A DNA stretch of 64,000 nt. It comes from Arthrobacter_H rhombi. GTDB taxonomy: Bacteria > Actinomycetota > Actinomycetes > Actinomycetales > Micrococcaceae. Position numbers and translations under genes: made by a program. Numbering within the stretch: the first letter of the stretch is position 1; every line of letters starts with the position of its first letter. The notes under the pieces were generated by a model. The model had not been told where the DNA came from and searched no databases. It saw nothing but the letters and a program-made list of their open reading frames with translations. Below, in pieces: positions 15,716-25,000 of the stretch. The stretch covers positions 62,001-126,000 of the forward strand of contig NZ_BAAAIV010000005.1 in the NCBI RefSeq assembly GCF_039526245.1, written 5' to 3'.

Positions 15716-16189
15716 ATGAAGATCGACGAATTGGACGCCAGGATCCTGGATGAGTTCTCCTCGGACCCCCGGATGTCGGTTCTGGAGGCATCGCGGGTCC
15801 TCGGCGTGGCCCGGGCAACAGTGCAATCCCGTTTGGACAAAATGACGCGCGAGGGCGTGGTGACCGGTTGGGGGCCGCACCTATCGGCAGAGGGGCTGGG
15901 TTATCCGGTACGGGCGTACTGTGCCCTGGTCATCGACCAGGACGCCGGGCACGACGGCGTTGCCGCCGCTCTCTCGGAGGTGCCAGAGGTGCTCGAGCTT
16001 CATACGGTGTCGGGCGAGAGCGATCTGATGGCCTGCGTGGTCGCCAAGTCCAACGACGACCTACAACGCGTGCTGGATGCGGTCATTGCGACGCGGACTG
16101 TCTTGCGGACATCGTCCCTAGTGGTGCTGAACTCGCCGATTCCGTTGCGGCTACTGCCCCTGTCGCGGGCTTCCGCACAAAGGACCTAG
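15716..16189 (+). CDS. Lrp/AsnC-family transcriptional regulator
   Basis: The 157-residue product starts MKIDELDARILDEFSSDPRM at ATG 15716 behind GAGG; an upstream in-frame ATG at 15668 would add 16 residues not typical of the family. The N-terminal HTH is SVLEASRVLGVARATVQSRL-DKM. The C-terminal half is the RAM ligand domain (VLELHTVSGESDLMACVVAK). It is divergent from the 2-oxoacid dehydrogenase operon, in the arrangement of Bkd regulators that respond to branched-chain amino acids. Confidence 0.9.
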   Translation: MKIDELDARILDEFSSDPRMSVLEASRVLGVARATVQSRLDKMTREGVVTGWGPHLSAEGLGYPVRAYCALVIDQDAGHDGVAAALSEVPEVLELHTVSGESDLMACVVAKSNDDLQRVLDAVIATRTVLRTSSLVVLNSPIPLRLLPLSRASAQRT

Positions 16190-16264
16190 ATCTTGAGCGG
16201 TCGGCGCGAGCGTCCCCAGGGTCATCCGCCGGCTTCGAGGCGCGGTGGTGTGCCGGGGTGTCTC

Positions 16265-16696
16265 TCAAGAGGCCGGTTCGTAGCCGATCAACCAGTGCAG
16301 CCCGTACTGGTCGATGACTTGCCCGTCCGAGGCGCCCCAGGGCTTGGGCTCCAGCGGGGCGACGACCTGGCCACCGACGGCGAGCTTGTCGAACCACTCA
16401 TGGAGAACCTGCGGTTCCGCAGTGCCCAGGAGGGAGAGCATGAGGCCCTCGAACTTAACGCTCTGACCGCCCGGCGACGTATCGGATCCTGCGACCGAAA
16501 CCGTGCCGCGGAGCTCACCGTGGGCGATCGCCTCCGGGGGTGCTTCGACGTTCCCGAATTCTTTATTTGTGTAGACGGAGAGCTCCCCACCGAAGATTTC
16601 CGCGTAGAAGCCAAGGGCCTCCCGCGCCGTTCCGGGGAAGCTGACATAGATCATCGGTGAGGCCATGCGCTCACGGTACAGATAGGGCAGCGACAT
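16265..16696 (-). CDS. VOC-superfamily PhnB-like protein
   Basis: This protein has 143 residues, or 133 if it starts at the in-frame MASPMIYVSF (16666). It has the PhnB/3-dmu-9_3-mt pattern: ISFPGTAREALGFYAEIFG-type text near the start, EGLMLSLLGT in the middle, and DGQVIDQYGLHWLIGYE at the end, with WGASDGQVIDQYG as the typical signature. Members bind metal weakly or not at all and have no agreed reaction. It stands alone between the Lrp gene and the IS element. Confidence 0.85.
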   Translation of the reverse strand: MSLPYLYRERMASPMIYVSFPGTAREALGFYAEIFGGELSVYTNKEFGNVEAPPEAIAHGELRGTVSVAGSDTSPGGQSVKFEGLMLSLLGTAEPQVLHEWFDKLAVGGQVVAPLEPKPWGASDGQVIDQYGLHWLIGYEPAS

Positions 16697-16820
16697 CGGT
16701 AGGGAAGGCCATCAGTAAGGTCGAAGTTGTCGCCTACGACCAAAGGCCCCACGCATATTGCATTGCGTAGGAGCGACGGAGCCACCCTCCGTTACGTGCC
16801 CGCGCTCTTGGGACTATGGT

Positions 16821-16834
16821 GTGGGCATGCCCAC
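16821..16834. repeat. Perfect palindrome at the IS insertion point
   Basis: GTGGGCATGCCCAC is a perfect 14-bp palindrome ending at the first base of the CTAG that borders the left end of the IS element. Some IS1182-family elements prefer such hairpins as targets. Confidence 0.5.
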
Positions 16835-18578
16835 TAGGTGCGTGGGTCAGTAATGCCGAGCCCGAACTTTAAAACGCCGATGGAATAGCAAGGGTCCATA
16901 GGGTGCGGCTGGGAGAATTGGGGGTATGGATACCAGTTCTCCCGGCCCCGATGGTTTGTTCGATGAGTCCCTCGTCGAGCGCGTCGAACCCGGCCCCGAT
17001 GACCGGATGGATGCCAACGGCGGTGCCAGGAAACGGTTCAAGGCATTCGAGCCCGACGCGGTGATGCTGGTGCCACCCTCGTTGGACGAATGGTTGCCGT
17101 CCAACCACCTGGCGAGGTTCATCGCCGAGCTCGTGGAGAACGAGCTGGACCTGGACCGCTTCCATGCCTCCTACCGCAAGGCCAAGGGCCAGCCACCGTA
17201 TGATCCGCGGTTGATGCTGCGCATCGTGCTCTACGGCTACTGCGTCGGGGTGAGGTCCTCGCGTGAGTTGGAGAAGGCCTGCACCGACGTGGTGGCCTTC
17301 CGCTGGCTGGCCGCCCAGCAGGCCCCTGACTTCCGCTCCGTCGGGCGCTTCCGCGAACGCCACCTGGCCGCGTTGGCGAACGTGTTCCTCCAGGCCCTGG
17401 AACTGTGCCGGGCCGCGGGCATGGTCAAACTCGGCCAGGTCGCCCTGGACGGGACGAAGGTCCGCGCCAACGCCTCCCGGCACAAGGCGATGTCCTACGC
17501 CCGGCTCACGGCCAGGCAGAAGGTCCTCGCCGATGAGATCAGCGACCTCATGGCCGAAGCCAAGACCGTGGACGCCGAGGAGGATGCCCGGTTCGGGCCC
17601 GGCAAGCGCGGGGACGAGTTGCCCGCCGAACTGGCCGATCGCCAGCGTCGTGCGGCCGCGATGGCCACCGCGCGGGCATCGATCGAGGCCGAAGCCGCGG
17701 ACAAGGCCCGCGCCGAGGCCGAAGCGAAGGCCCGGGACCGCGGGGACGATGATGACGACGTGACCGGGGCCGGGGACAAGGCCGCCGGCAAGGCGGTGCC
17801 GAAGCCGAAGGCCCAACGCAACTTCACGGATCCGGATGCGCGGATCATGAAGACCGCAGACGGGTCCTACCACTACTGCTTCAACGGCCAGGCCGTCGTC
17901 GATGCCGGCCACCAGGTCATCATCGCCGCCGAAATGAGCGCAGCCGCCAACGACTACGGGCAGCTGGCACCGATGGCCGAAAACGTCCACCGGAACCTGG
18001 GCCGGATGCCCGGGCAATTGTTGGCCGATGCCGGGTACTGCTCGAAGGCGAACCTCGAACACGCCCGCAACCTGGAAGCCGAGCATGGGACCGGGTTCCT
18101 GATTTCCACCCGCCGCATGAAGCACTCCACCCCGATCCCCGAGGCACCGCGGGGCAGGATCCCGGCTGCTGCGACCCTGGGCGAACGGATGGCCCGGAAG
18201 CTGAAGACGAAACCGGGCCGGAAGGCCTATGCCAGGCGCAAGGCCATCGTGGAACCGGTCTTCGGGCAGATCCACACCCGCCAGGGCAAGCACGTGCTGC
18301 TGCGCGGGCTGGAGAAGGCCACCCATGAGTGGAAGCTGCTCGCGGCCTGCCACAACCTCATGAAACTACACGCATACCAGGGGAATCCGGCCACCTGATT
18401 CGGAAGGGGCAGGACCGCCAAGCCCTGCCCGCTATCGAGGCCTTCGGGCAGCCGTGGAATGACCGACAGCGGCAACCGGCCTGGGAATCCGTGCCCTGGA
18501 TCATTGGGCGCTGTCGTCGGTAGCCATTCCGCCGGAAACACTAGTCGGCATCAAAGCATTACCGACCCATACACCTAG
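16834..18578 (+). mobile_element. Complete IS1182-family insertion sequence
   Basis: Terminal inverted repeats were found by eye: 16834-16856 on the left and 18556-18578 on the right match over 23 bp with 3 mismatches (core TGGGTC-n-GTAATGC). Both outer ends read CTAG, which may be a 4-bp target duplication, in which case the element proper is 16838-18574. It contains one intact transposase gene and no passenger. Its right end lies 67 bp before the Zn-ADH start, so it could influence that gene. Confidence 0.8.
16926..18398 (+). CDS. IS1182-family DDE transposase
   Basis: The 490-residue product is full length. The N-terminal part has the family text VPPSLDEWLPSNHLARFIAE and the helical YDPRLMLRIVLYGYCVGVRS. 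The catalytic core shows the first Asp in VALDGTKVRANAS, the second in LADAGYCSKANL and the Glu near VEPVFGQIHTRQG. Between them lies an Ala/Glu/Lys-rich coiled insertion (about residues 200-290), as in other IS1182 transposases. The reading frame has no stop or shift, so the element may still be active. Confidence 0.92.
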   Translation: MDTSSPGPDGLFDESLVERVEPGPDDRMDANGGARKRFKAFEPDAVMLVPPSLDEWLPSNHLARFIAELVENELDLDRFHASYRKAKGQPPYDPRLMLRIVLYGYCVGVRSSRELEKACTDVVAFRWLAAQQAPDFRSVGRFRERHLAALANVFLQALELCRAAGMVKLGQVALDGTKVRANASRHKAMSYARLTARQKVLADEISDLMAEAKTVDAEEDARFGPGKRGDELPAELADRQRRAAAMATARASIEAEAADKARAEAEAKARDRGDDDDDVTGAGDKAAGKAVPKPKAQRNFTDPDARIMKTADGSYHYCFNGQAVVDAGHQVIIAAEMSAAANDYGQLAPMAENVHRNLGRMPGQLLADAGYCSKANLEHARNLEAEHGTGFLISTRRMKHSTPIPEAPRGRIPAAATLGERMARKLKTKPGRKAYARRKAIVEPVFGQIHTRQGKHVLLRGLEKATHEWKLLAACHNLMKLHAYQGNPAT

Positions 18579-18644
18579 GTACCACGGACGGCTGGCCGTG
18601 AGACATTGACGCCGTCAAGGACCACTACCCACAGGAGAGTCGCC

Positions 18645-19688
18645 ATGCGCGCAGTTGTGTTCGAGAACTACCAGACCTTCCCTGAAATCAAAGAGGTCGA
18701 CAAGCCGGTGCCAGGTCCCGGCGAAGTTCTGCTGAAGGTTGCCGGTGCGGGTGCTTGCCATTCCGACGTCGCAATCTTCCAGGACTTCGTGGATGGGGCC
18801 CCCGGAGCCGTGCCGCCGGCTTTCATCCTGGGCCACGAGAATTCAGGCTGGATCGAGGAGCTGGGTCCCGGCGTGGAGGGTTTCGCCCGAGGAGATGCCT
18901 ATCTGGTCTACGGACCGATCGGCTGCCAGCGCTGCCGCGCTTGTTCACGCGGGCAGGATACCTACTGCGAAAACGCCGCGACGATGCCCTACATGGGAGT
19001 GGGCCTGGGACGAGATGGCGGCATGGCCGAGTACCTCCGGGTACCAGCCCGCAATCTCGTAGCCCTGGGCGACGCCGATCCCGTAGCCGCCGCAGCCCTG
19101 TCCGACGCCGGCCTCACGCCTTACCACGCTATCAAGCTGTCACTGCCGCACCTCAACGGCGGCGGCAAGTACGCCCTTGTGGTGGGGTTGGGTGGGTTGG
19201 GCCTGCTGGCGGTCCAGATCCTCAAGGCCTTAACGGGAGCCACCATCATCGCCACGGACATGAAGCCGGAGGCCATGGCCGAGGCCGAAAAGCTCGGTGC
19301 CGTCACCGTGTCCGGTGGCGAGGGCCAAGTCGAGCGGATTCGCGAGATCACCGGTGGCAAGGGCGTGGATGCCGCCTTTGATTTCGTCGGCGTAGCGCCG
19401 ACTGTGATGACCGCCATGGGATCCACTGCTCGCCAAGGACGTTGCACCATCGTCGGCATCGCCGGCGGATCCTACGACTGGTCGTTCTTCACCGCGCCAT
19501 ATGAAGTTGAGCTGACCAGCACCTACTGGGGCACGATCGAGGAGCTGTACGAGGTCGTCGATCTGTTCAAGGCCGGACAGATCCAGCCGCTATACACGAC
19601 GTACCCGATGGAGCGGGCGCTGGAGGCCTACCAGGCGCTGGTAGACGGGAAGATCGCCGGCCGAGCCGTCGTCGTACCGCATTCCTGA
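18645..19688 (+). CDS. Zinc-dependent alcohol dehydrogenase (MDR family)
   Basis: The 347-residue enzyme starts MRAVVFENYQTFPEIKEVDK at ATG 18645 behind AGGAGAG. The catalytic zinc site is Cys in GACHSDVAIF and GHENSGWIEELG. The structural zinc lobe is CQRCRACSRGQDTYC, and the coenzyme-binding loop is VVGLGGLGLLAVQ. It resembles NAD-dependent secondary/aryl alcohol dehydrogenases. It is the first catabolic gene after the IS element and would fit oxidation of the substrate alcohol, or of the alcohol released by the downstream esterase. Confidence 0.9.
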   Translation: MRAVVFENYQTFPEIKEVDKPVPGPGEVLLKVAGAGACHSDVAIFQDFVDGAPGAVPPAFILGHENSGWIEELGPGVEGFARGDAYLVYGPIGCQRCRACSRGQDTYCENAATMPYMGVGLGRDGGMAEYLRVPARNLVALGDADPVAAAALSDAGLTPYHAIKLSLPHLNGGGKYALVVGLGGLGLLAVQILKALTGATIIATDMKPEAMAEAEKLGAVTVSGGEGQVERIREITGGKGVDAAFDFVGVAPTVMTAMGSTARQGRCTIVGIAGGSYDWSFFTAPYEVELTSTYWGTIEELYEVVDLFKAGQIQPLYTTYPMERALEAYQALVDGKIAGRAVVVPHS

Positions 19689-19799
19689 GCTGGATCCCTC
19701 GGGGGGACGGGGCAGGCGGGTGTTTCCGCCGGGTAGGAGCGGTGGCTGCGGGCCGCCCAAAGGAACTGGCTTGCCGGGGGCTCCAGTACGCTCGAACCC

Positions 19800-21101
19800 A
19801 TGGGAGCCACGCGTGCGGCCGGCAAGTTGCGCCGCAATGCGCCCTTCGTCAGGTTCTGGGTCGCCTCGACGGTGTCCGACTTCGGCACCTACATCACCTC
19901 CGTCGCGCTCGCCGTTTTGGTGCTGGTCACCCTCGGCGGCACCGCCCAGGACCAGGGCCTGGTCAGCGCCGCACGATGGGCGCCCTACCTGCTGTTCGGC
20001 CTCGTCGCCGGCATCTGGGTCGACCGGTTCAGCCGGCGCGCCGTGTTGATTACCGCGGACCTGGGCCGCGGGCTGCTGCTCACGGCGCTCTGCGTGGGCG
20101 GGGTGGCCGGATGGCTGACGCTGCCCGGGGTCGTCGCCGCGATCTTCGCGTTCGGGCTGCTCTCGATGCTCGGGGACGCCGCCTACCAGTCGTTCATCCC
20201 GCAGCTGGTGCCCCGGCCGTTGCTGGTGCGGGCGAACGCGCGGCTGCAGCAGAGCGACACCGTGGCGCAGACCGTCGGCGGTGCCGTGGCCGGCGGGCTC
20301 GTCGCCCTGCTCACCGCGCCGTTCGCCCTGCTGCTCGACGCCGCCACCTTCTTCCTCTCCGGCGCCACCATCGCCAGCCTGCCCCGCCGTCGTGCTCCGG
20401 AACAGGTGGGCGGACGGCGGAAGCTCTCCACGCGGATCGGTGAATCGCTGCGCTGGATCTACGGCCACCGGTACCTGGGCCCGCTGGCGTGGGGCACCCA
20501 CGTCTGGTTCATCGGCTCGGCCATGCTGGGGACCGTGCTGCCGGTGTTGGTGCTGCACGACGCCGGGCTGGGCGCGGTCGCGCTCGGAATCGTGCTCAGC
20601 TGCGCCGGGGTGGGGGCCGTCGTGGGCACCAGCGTGTCGGATCGCTGCGGGGAACGCTGGGGGACCGGCCGGGTGATCATCGTGGCCCGCGGCGCCGAGG
20701 CCGTGTCCGTGGCGCTGCTGGCCGGGGTTGCCGCGTTGCTGCCGTGGATGCACGACGCCGGGGCGGGGCCTGTATTGCTCGTCGCCTGCCTGGGCGCCGC
20801 CCAACTGGTGTGGGGGATGGCCATGGGGGCGGAGAGCCCGCTGGAAATGGGCTTTTGGCAGGCCCTGACACCGGAAACAATGATCGCCCGGATGAGCTCC
20901 GTGCGGCGCTCGGCCAATCGCGGGATGATCGTGCTCGGCGCGCCGCTGGGAGGGCTGATCGCGACCGGCGCCGGCGTCGCGGTCGCCCTGTGGGTGGCCG
21001 CCGGGTTCGTGGCGGTGGGAATGGTCTTGCTGGCGGTTTCCCCGTTCCGGAGCGTGCGGATCGAGGACGCGATGCTCGACGACGAGGCGGCTTCGGGATA
21101 G
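19800..21101 (+). CDS. MFS transporter (EntS/MFS_3-like)
   Basis: This 433-residue membrane protein has about 12 hydrophobic segments. It shows the MFS_3 pattern: RFWVASTVSDFGTYITSVAL at the start, LFGLVAGIWVDRFSRRAVLI (motif A) and LVPRPLLVRANARLQQSDTV, the typical loop of enterobactin-exporter-like members. No SD is obvious before ATG 19800. It lies inside the catabolic cluster but has its own 111-bp upstream gap, so a link with the pathway (export of substrate or intermediates) is only suggested by position. Confidence 0.88.
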   Translation: MGATRAAGKLRRNAPFVRFWVASTVSDFGTYITSVALAVLVLVTLGGTAQDQGLVSAARWAPYLLFGLVAGIWVDRFSRRAVLITADLGRGLLLTALCVGGVAGWLTLPGVVAAIFAFGLLSMLGDAAYQSFIPQLVPRPLLVRANARLQQSDTVAQTVGGAVAGGLVALLTAPFALLLDAATFFLSGATIASLPRRRAPEQVGGRRKLSTRIGESLRWIYGHRYLGPLAWGTHVWFIGSAMLGTVLPVLVLHDAGLGAVALGIVLSCAGVGAVVGTSVSDRCGERWGTGRVIIVARGAEAVSVALLAGVAALLPWMHDAGAGPVLLVACLGAAQLVWGMAMGAESPLEMGFWQALTPETMIARMSSVRRSANRGMIVLGAPLGGLIATGAGVAVALWVAAGFVAVGMVLLAVSPFRSVRIEDAMLDDEAASG

Positions 21102-21256
21102 AGGACCGAACGCGAAACCACCTCTGGCGCCCTGGGTGGCGGCTGGTGTTGGATGGTGGCGAAGCGTGTCCCGGGTCATAACCACCCTCCGCTATCGTTG
21201 TGAGAACGGGCACAGCCAAACCAATCGTGGAAACGGCCGACGTTGAGGAGGTTCGC

Positions 21257-22210
21257 GTGTCAAAGTTAGCTCGAAGCAAGTCAGTTGTTTCTTTCGACGA
21301 GCAGGCTCCGGGAAGCTTCGCAAAGTGGCAGGCCCTGGTCGGCGGGGCGTTTCCGCCCCTGCGTATCAAGACCCGGGACCCGGGGCGCTTCCATGGGCAC
21401 GTCAGCGCGGCAGGACGCGATCGTCTTTTCATCACCCGGTTGGATTCTTCCGGGCATGAGATTGCACGATTGCCTGAACTGATCTCGCGGCACGACGACG
21501 GATACCTCAAGTTGTCGCTCCATTTGGCAGGAAGCAGTCTGATGGTCCAGGACCAGCACGAACAGGTGCTTGGGTCCGGTGACATGACCCTTTACGACAC
21601 TTCGCGGCCATATTCGATGATCCACGACGAGGACGTCTCCTTCCTGGTCGCCATGTTCCCCCGCGATGCCATCCAGGGAATTGCCCCTGATGCCCGGTCC
21701 CTGGCCGGCACCAAGATCGACGGGACGGCAGGCCTCGGGGCCGTCGTCGCATCGTATTTCCGCGGGCTGGCCTCCAATCTCGACGCGCTCGCTAATTCTT
21801 CTGGGGATCGCTTGTCCGGAGTGGGTTTGGACCTCATCGGGGCGATGATCGCCGAGGAATGGGGCGCCGAGTCACTGCAGCCGGCCTCGGTACTGCTCCA
21901 CAAGGTCTACCGACACATCGAGCAACATCTAGCTGATCCCGGCCTGTCACCCGCGTCCATCGCGGAGGCGCATTTCATCTCCGTGCGGCATCTGCATGCG
22001 CTGTTCCAGTCCGAGCCCCAGACCGTCGCCGAATGGATTCGCCGGCAGCGCCTCCAGCGCTGTCGCGTGGCGCTCCGTGACCCACTCCAACTGCACCGGT
22101 CCGTGACGGAACTGGCCGCAGAATGGGGTTTCGCCGACTCGGGGTATTTCTCCAAGCTCTTCCGCAAGGCCTATGGCATCACGCCATCATCGATTCGTCC
22201 CCGGCTGTAA
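21257..22210 (+). CDS. AraC-family regulator with AraC_binding_2 N-terminal domain
   Basis: The 317-residue protein starts at GTG 21257, chosen because GAGGAGG lies 5 bp before it; the earlier GTG 21200 lacks such a site. Residues 1-200 are a cupin-like effector domain (SFDEQAPGSFAKWQALVGGA and MTLYDTSRPYSMIHDEDVSF are characteristic). Residues about 215-317 carry two HTH motifs (SPASIAEAHFISVRHLHALF; SVTELAAEWGFADSGYFSKL, then FRKAYGITPSSIR). This subfamily commonly activates catabolic monooxygenase operons. It precedes the esterase-BVMO-ALDH-GMC genes in the same direction and is their likely activator. Confidence 0.9.
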   Translation: MSKLARSKSVVSFDEQAPGSFAKWQALVGGAFPPLRIKTRDPGRFHGHVSAAGRDRLFITRLDSSGHEIARLPELISRHDDGYLKLSLHLAGSSLMVQDQHEQVLGSGDMTLYDTSRPYSMIHDEDVSFLVAMFPRDAIQGIAPDARSLAGTKIDGTAGLGAVVASYFRGLASNLDALANSSGDRLSGVGLDLIGAMIAEEWGAESLQPASVLLHKVYRHIEQHLADPGLSPASIAEAHFISVRHLHALFQSEPQTVAEWIRRQRLQRCRVALRDPLQLHRSVTELAAEWGFADSGYFSKLFRKAYGITPSSIRPRL

Positions 22211-22396
22211 CCCGGCACAGCCGTGGGCAGGCGGCACCAGACGCCCGGCGGGGGATGAGCACGCGATTCCCAGACCCTTGCACGGGATTACCGGTTGCGT
22301 GAGCGCCGTCACACCACACTGTTTACATAACGCCTGATGGGCGGCCCACTCCGGGATCCGATTGCAGGCCTGTACGAGCAGCGTGAGAGGACGATC

Positions 22397-23305
22397 ATGA
22401 CAACTTCCGAACTCGGTCAGATCATGGAAATGATGAAATCAGGGGGGCCTGATTTCAAGGACGACGCCGCGAAGGTCCGCAGCGACTTCGAAGCCCTATT
22501 GGCGTCACTGCCAGTTGAAGAAACCCTGGCCTTCGAAACACGTTCGTTGGGCGGCGTCGAGGGCGTGTGGCTCGGACCAGCGCCTGCATCCGATGGAGTT
22601 CTCCTCTACCTGCACGGCGGCGCGTATGTCGTCGGCACGGCGTTCGGCTACCGTTCGCTGGCCGCCGGAATCGCCAGGGCGGCCGGAGTTGCGCTCTTTG
22701 CCCCCGAATACCATTTGGCACCTGAGCATCCTTATCCCGCTGCCCTCGATGACGCGTTGGCCGCCTACCGCGGCCTCCTCGAAGACGGCTACACGCCCGG
22801 GCAGATCGTCGTGGCCGGTGACTCTGCCGGTGGCGGTCTCGCGGCGGCGCTCCTGGTCGCGATCAAGGAAGCCGGCCTGCTTCAGCCTGCCGGTGCGTGG
22901 CTGCTGTCGCCTTGGGCGGATCTCGCCGTCGAAGGTGGCTCCGCGGTCTCCAAGGCGGACGAGGACCGGCTGCTGGATCGGGAAGGGCTGCTGAAGCGGG
23001 CTGCTGACTACCTGGCGGGCAATGATGCCCGCACACCGCTGGCCTCACCCATCCACGCGGACCTGTCAGGGATCGCTCCGCTACTAGTCACCGTCGGTTC
23101 CGCCGAGATCCTCCTGGATGACGCCCTCCGCCTCGTAGGCCGCGCCGCAGCGGGCGGCACGAGCGTCCGGTTGGAAGTCGGGCCGCAAATGTTCCACGAC
23201 TTCCCGCTATTCGCCTTCATGCTCAGCGAGGGTCGCGACGCGATCGCCACGGCCGGGGAATTCCTTGCCGCACGCCTTGTGGCCCAGCAGCCGGCAGCGG
23301 TCTAG
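22397..23305 (+). CDS. Hormone-sensitive-lipase-family esterase
   Basis: The 302-residue alpha/beta hydrolase starts MTTSELGQIMEMMKSGGPDF behind GAGAGGA. It has the HSL signatures: oxyanion motif YLHGGAYVVG, nucleophile GDSAGGGLAAALL, acidic residue near ILLDDALRL and catalytic His in MFHDFPLFAF. These enzymes hydrolyse short acyl esters in the cytosol. It ends directly before the BVMO ribosome binding site, so the two are co-translated. That pairing suggests hydrolysis of the ester or lactone made by the monooxygenase, as in acetone and methyl-ketone pathways. Confidence 0.9.
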   Translation: MTTSELGQIMEMMKSGGPDFKDDAAKVRSDFEALLASLPVEETLAFETRSLGGVEGVWLGPAPASDGVLLYLHGGAYVVGTAFGYRSLAAGIARAAGVALFAPEYHLAPEHPYPAALDDALAAYRGLLEDGYTPGQIVVAGDSAGGGLAAALLVAIKEAGLLQPAGAWLLSPWADLAVEGGSAVSKADEDRLLDREGLLKRAADYLAGNDARTPLASPIHADLSGIAPLLVTVGSAEILLDDALRLVGRAAAGGTSVRLEVGPQMFHDFPLFAFMLSEGRDAIATAGEFLAARLVAQQPAAV

Positions 23306-23316
23306 GAGGATTCGTG

Positions 23317-24945
23317 ATGGAACGCAACATGGAAACGGACGTCGTCATCGTCGGAGCCGGCTGGGCCGGCATGTACGCCCTGCACCGCATCCGCAACTTG
23401 GGCCTGGCCGCGGTCGTCCTTGAAGCCGGGGATGACGTTGGTGGAACCTGGTACTGGAACCGGTACCCGGGGGCACGGTGCGACGTCGAGAGCTTGCACT
23501 ACTCGTATTCCTTCGACGACGAGCTGCAGCAGGAATGGAACTGGACCGAGCGTTACGCTGCCCAGCCGGAACTACTGGCCTATGCCCGCCACGTCGCGGA
23601 ACGCTATGACTTACGCAAGGACATCCGCTTCGGAGTCCGCGTGGCCGCCGCCGACTTCAACGAACAGCAATCGCGCTGGACGTTGACCAGCACGGACGGA
23701 GCCACGTACACGGCCCGCTTCTGCATCATGGCCACTGGCGCGCTCTCCACCCCGAAGACCCCCGAGATCCAGGGCCTTGAAGGATTTGAAGGCAACGTCA
23801 TCAATACCTTCGATTGGCCCGAGGGGCACGCCGACTTCACCGGACAGCGCGTCGCGGTGGTCGGCACCGGCTCCTCGGGGATCCAGGTGATCCCGGAAAT
23901 TGCCAAGACCGCCCGGGAGCTTTTGGTCCTGCAGCGAACACCCAGCTACAGCCTGCCGGCCAGGAACCGTCCACTGCGTCCCGAGGAGGTCGACGCAGCA
24001 AAGGGCGACTACGCAGCCCTGCGCGAGGCCGCACGCAACTCACTGGACGGACTGGCGTTGGAAAACACCGGAAAATCCGCGCTCGACGTTGACGCCGGGG
24101 AACGGGAGCGTGTCTTCTCCGAGGTCTACGAGGAAGGGTCCCCCTTCAAGTTCCAGGGTATCTTCACCGACCAGATGACCAACCTCGAGGCGAATGCCAC
24201 GGCCGCGGAATTTGCGGCCAGGAAAATTGCAGAACGCGTCGAGGACCCGGCGACCGCGAAGACACTCACGCCGTCGGGCTACCCGATTGCCACCCGCCGC
24301 CTGTGCATCGACACCGGCTATTACGAGGCCTACAACCGACCGAACGTCACGTTGGTCGACCTGCTGAACGACCCCCTGGAACGTATTGCGGGATCGGCCG
24401 TCCAGACCGCCAACCAGAGGTACGAGGTCGACACCATCGTCCTGGCGACAGGATTCGACGCGATTACCGGCGCTCTGACCAGCATGGATATCCGCGGGAG
24501 CGACGGGGTCCTGCTACGTGAAAAGTGGCATCACAAGATCTCCAGCTACTTGGGCCTCATGGTCCATGGCTTCCCCAACCTCTTCACGGTCACCGGGCCG
24601 CTGAGTCCATCGGTGCTCAGCAACATGATGGTGTCCATCGAGCACCATATCGAATGGATCACCGAGTGCATCAGGTTCCTCGACGAGCGGCAAGTCGAGC
24701 GGATCGAGGCCACGGCGGAGGCCGAGGAGGCCTGGGGTGAGCACGTGAACGAGGTCGCCGACTTCACGTTGTTCCCGCTGGCCAACTCCTGGTACCTCGG
24801 CGCCAACGTCCCCGGGAAGAGCAGACAAATACTGCCCTACGTCGGCGGCGTCGGGAACTACCGGAAGCACACCCTGGAAATCGCAGCGGACGGGTACCGG
24901 GGCTTTGCCCTCGGCAGCCTGGCCGCAGCCAGTCCAGCGGTCTAA
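23317..24945 (+). CDS. Type I Baeyer-Villiger monooxygenase
   Basis: This 542-residue flavoprotein starts at ATG 23317, or the GTG just before, with AGGAGGA. It has the FAD site GAGWAGMYALHRIRNLG, GGTWYWNRYPGARCDVES (typical of BVMOs) and the NADPH site VVGTGSSGIQV. The fingerprint between the two Rossmann folds reads FEGNVINTFDWP (residues 157-168), so the usual His is Asn163. The family inserts oxygen next to a ketone carbonyl to give esters or lactones using NADPH and O2. Together with the adjacent esterase, ALDH and dehydrogenases it is the key enzyme of the cluster. Confidence 0.9.
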   Translation: MERNMETDVVIVGAGWAGMYALHRIRNLGLAAVVLEAGDDVGGTWYWNRYPGARCDVESLHYSYSFDDELQQEWNWTERYAAQPELLAYARHVAERYDLRKDIRFGVRVAAADFNEQQSRWTLTSTDGATYTARFCIMATGALSTPKTPEIQGLEGFEGNVINTFDWPEGHADFTGQRVAVVGTGSSGIQVIPEIAKTARELLVLQRTPSYSLPARNRPLRPEEVDAAKGDYAALREAARNSLDGLALENTGKSALDVDAGERERVFSEVYEEGSPFKFQGIFTDQMTNLEANATAAEFAARKIAERVEDPATAKTLTPSGYPIATRRLCIDTGYYEAYNRPNVTLVDLLNDPLERIAGSAVQTANQRYEVDTIVLATGFDAITGALTSMDIRGSDGVLLREKWHHKISSYLGLMVHGFPNLFTVTGPLSPSVLSNMMVSIEHHIEWITECIRFLDERQVERIEATAEAEEAWGEHVNEVADFTLFPLANSWYLGANVPGKSRQILPYVGGVGNYRKHTLEIAADGYRGFALGSLAAASPAV

Positions 24946-25000
24946 CCAGTGGCTCCCTGAAAACGGCAACCCCAGCGACTCCCACCCGAGAAGAGACACC

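Noticed and set aside
16869..18353. 494-codon minus-strand frame opposite the transposase
   Set aside because: It is a shadow of the IS1182 transposase; only the plus strand has the DDE pattern.
19590..21185. 531-codon minus-strand frame opposite the MFS gene
   Set aside because: It is Arg/Gly/His-rich shadow text; the plus strand encodes a 12-TM transporter.
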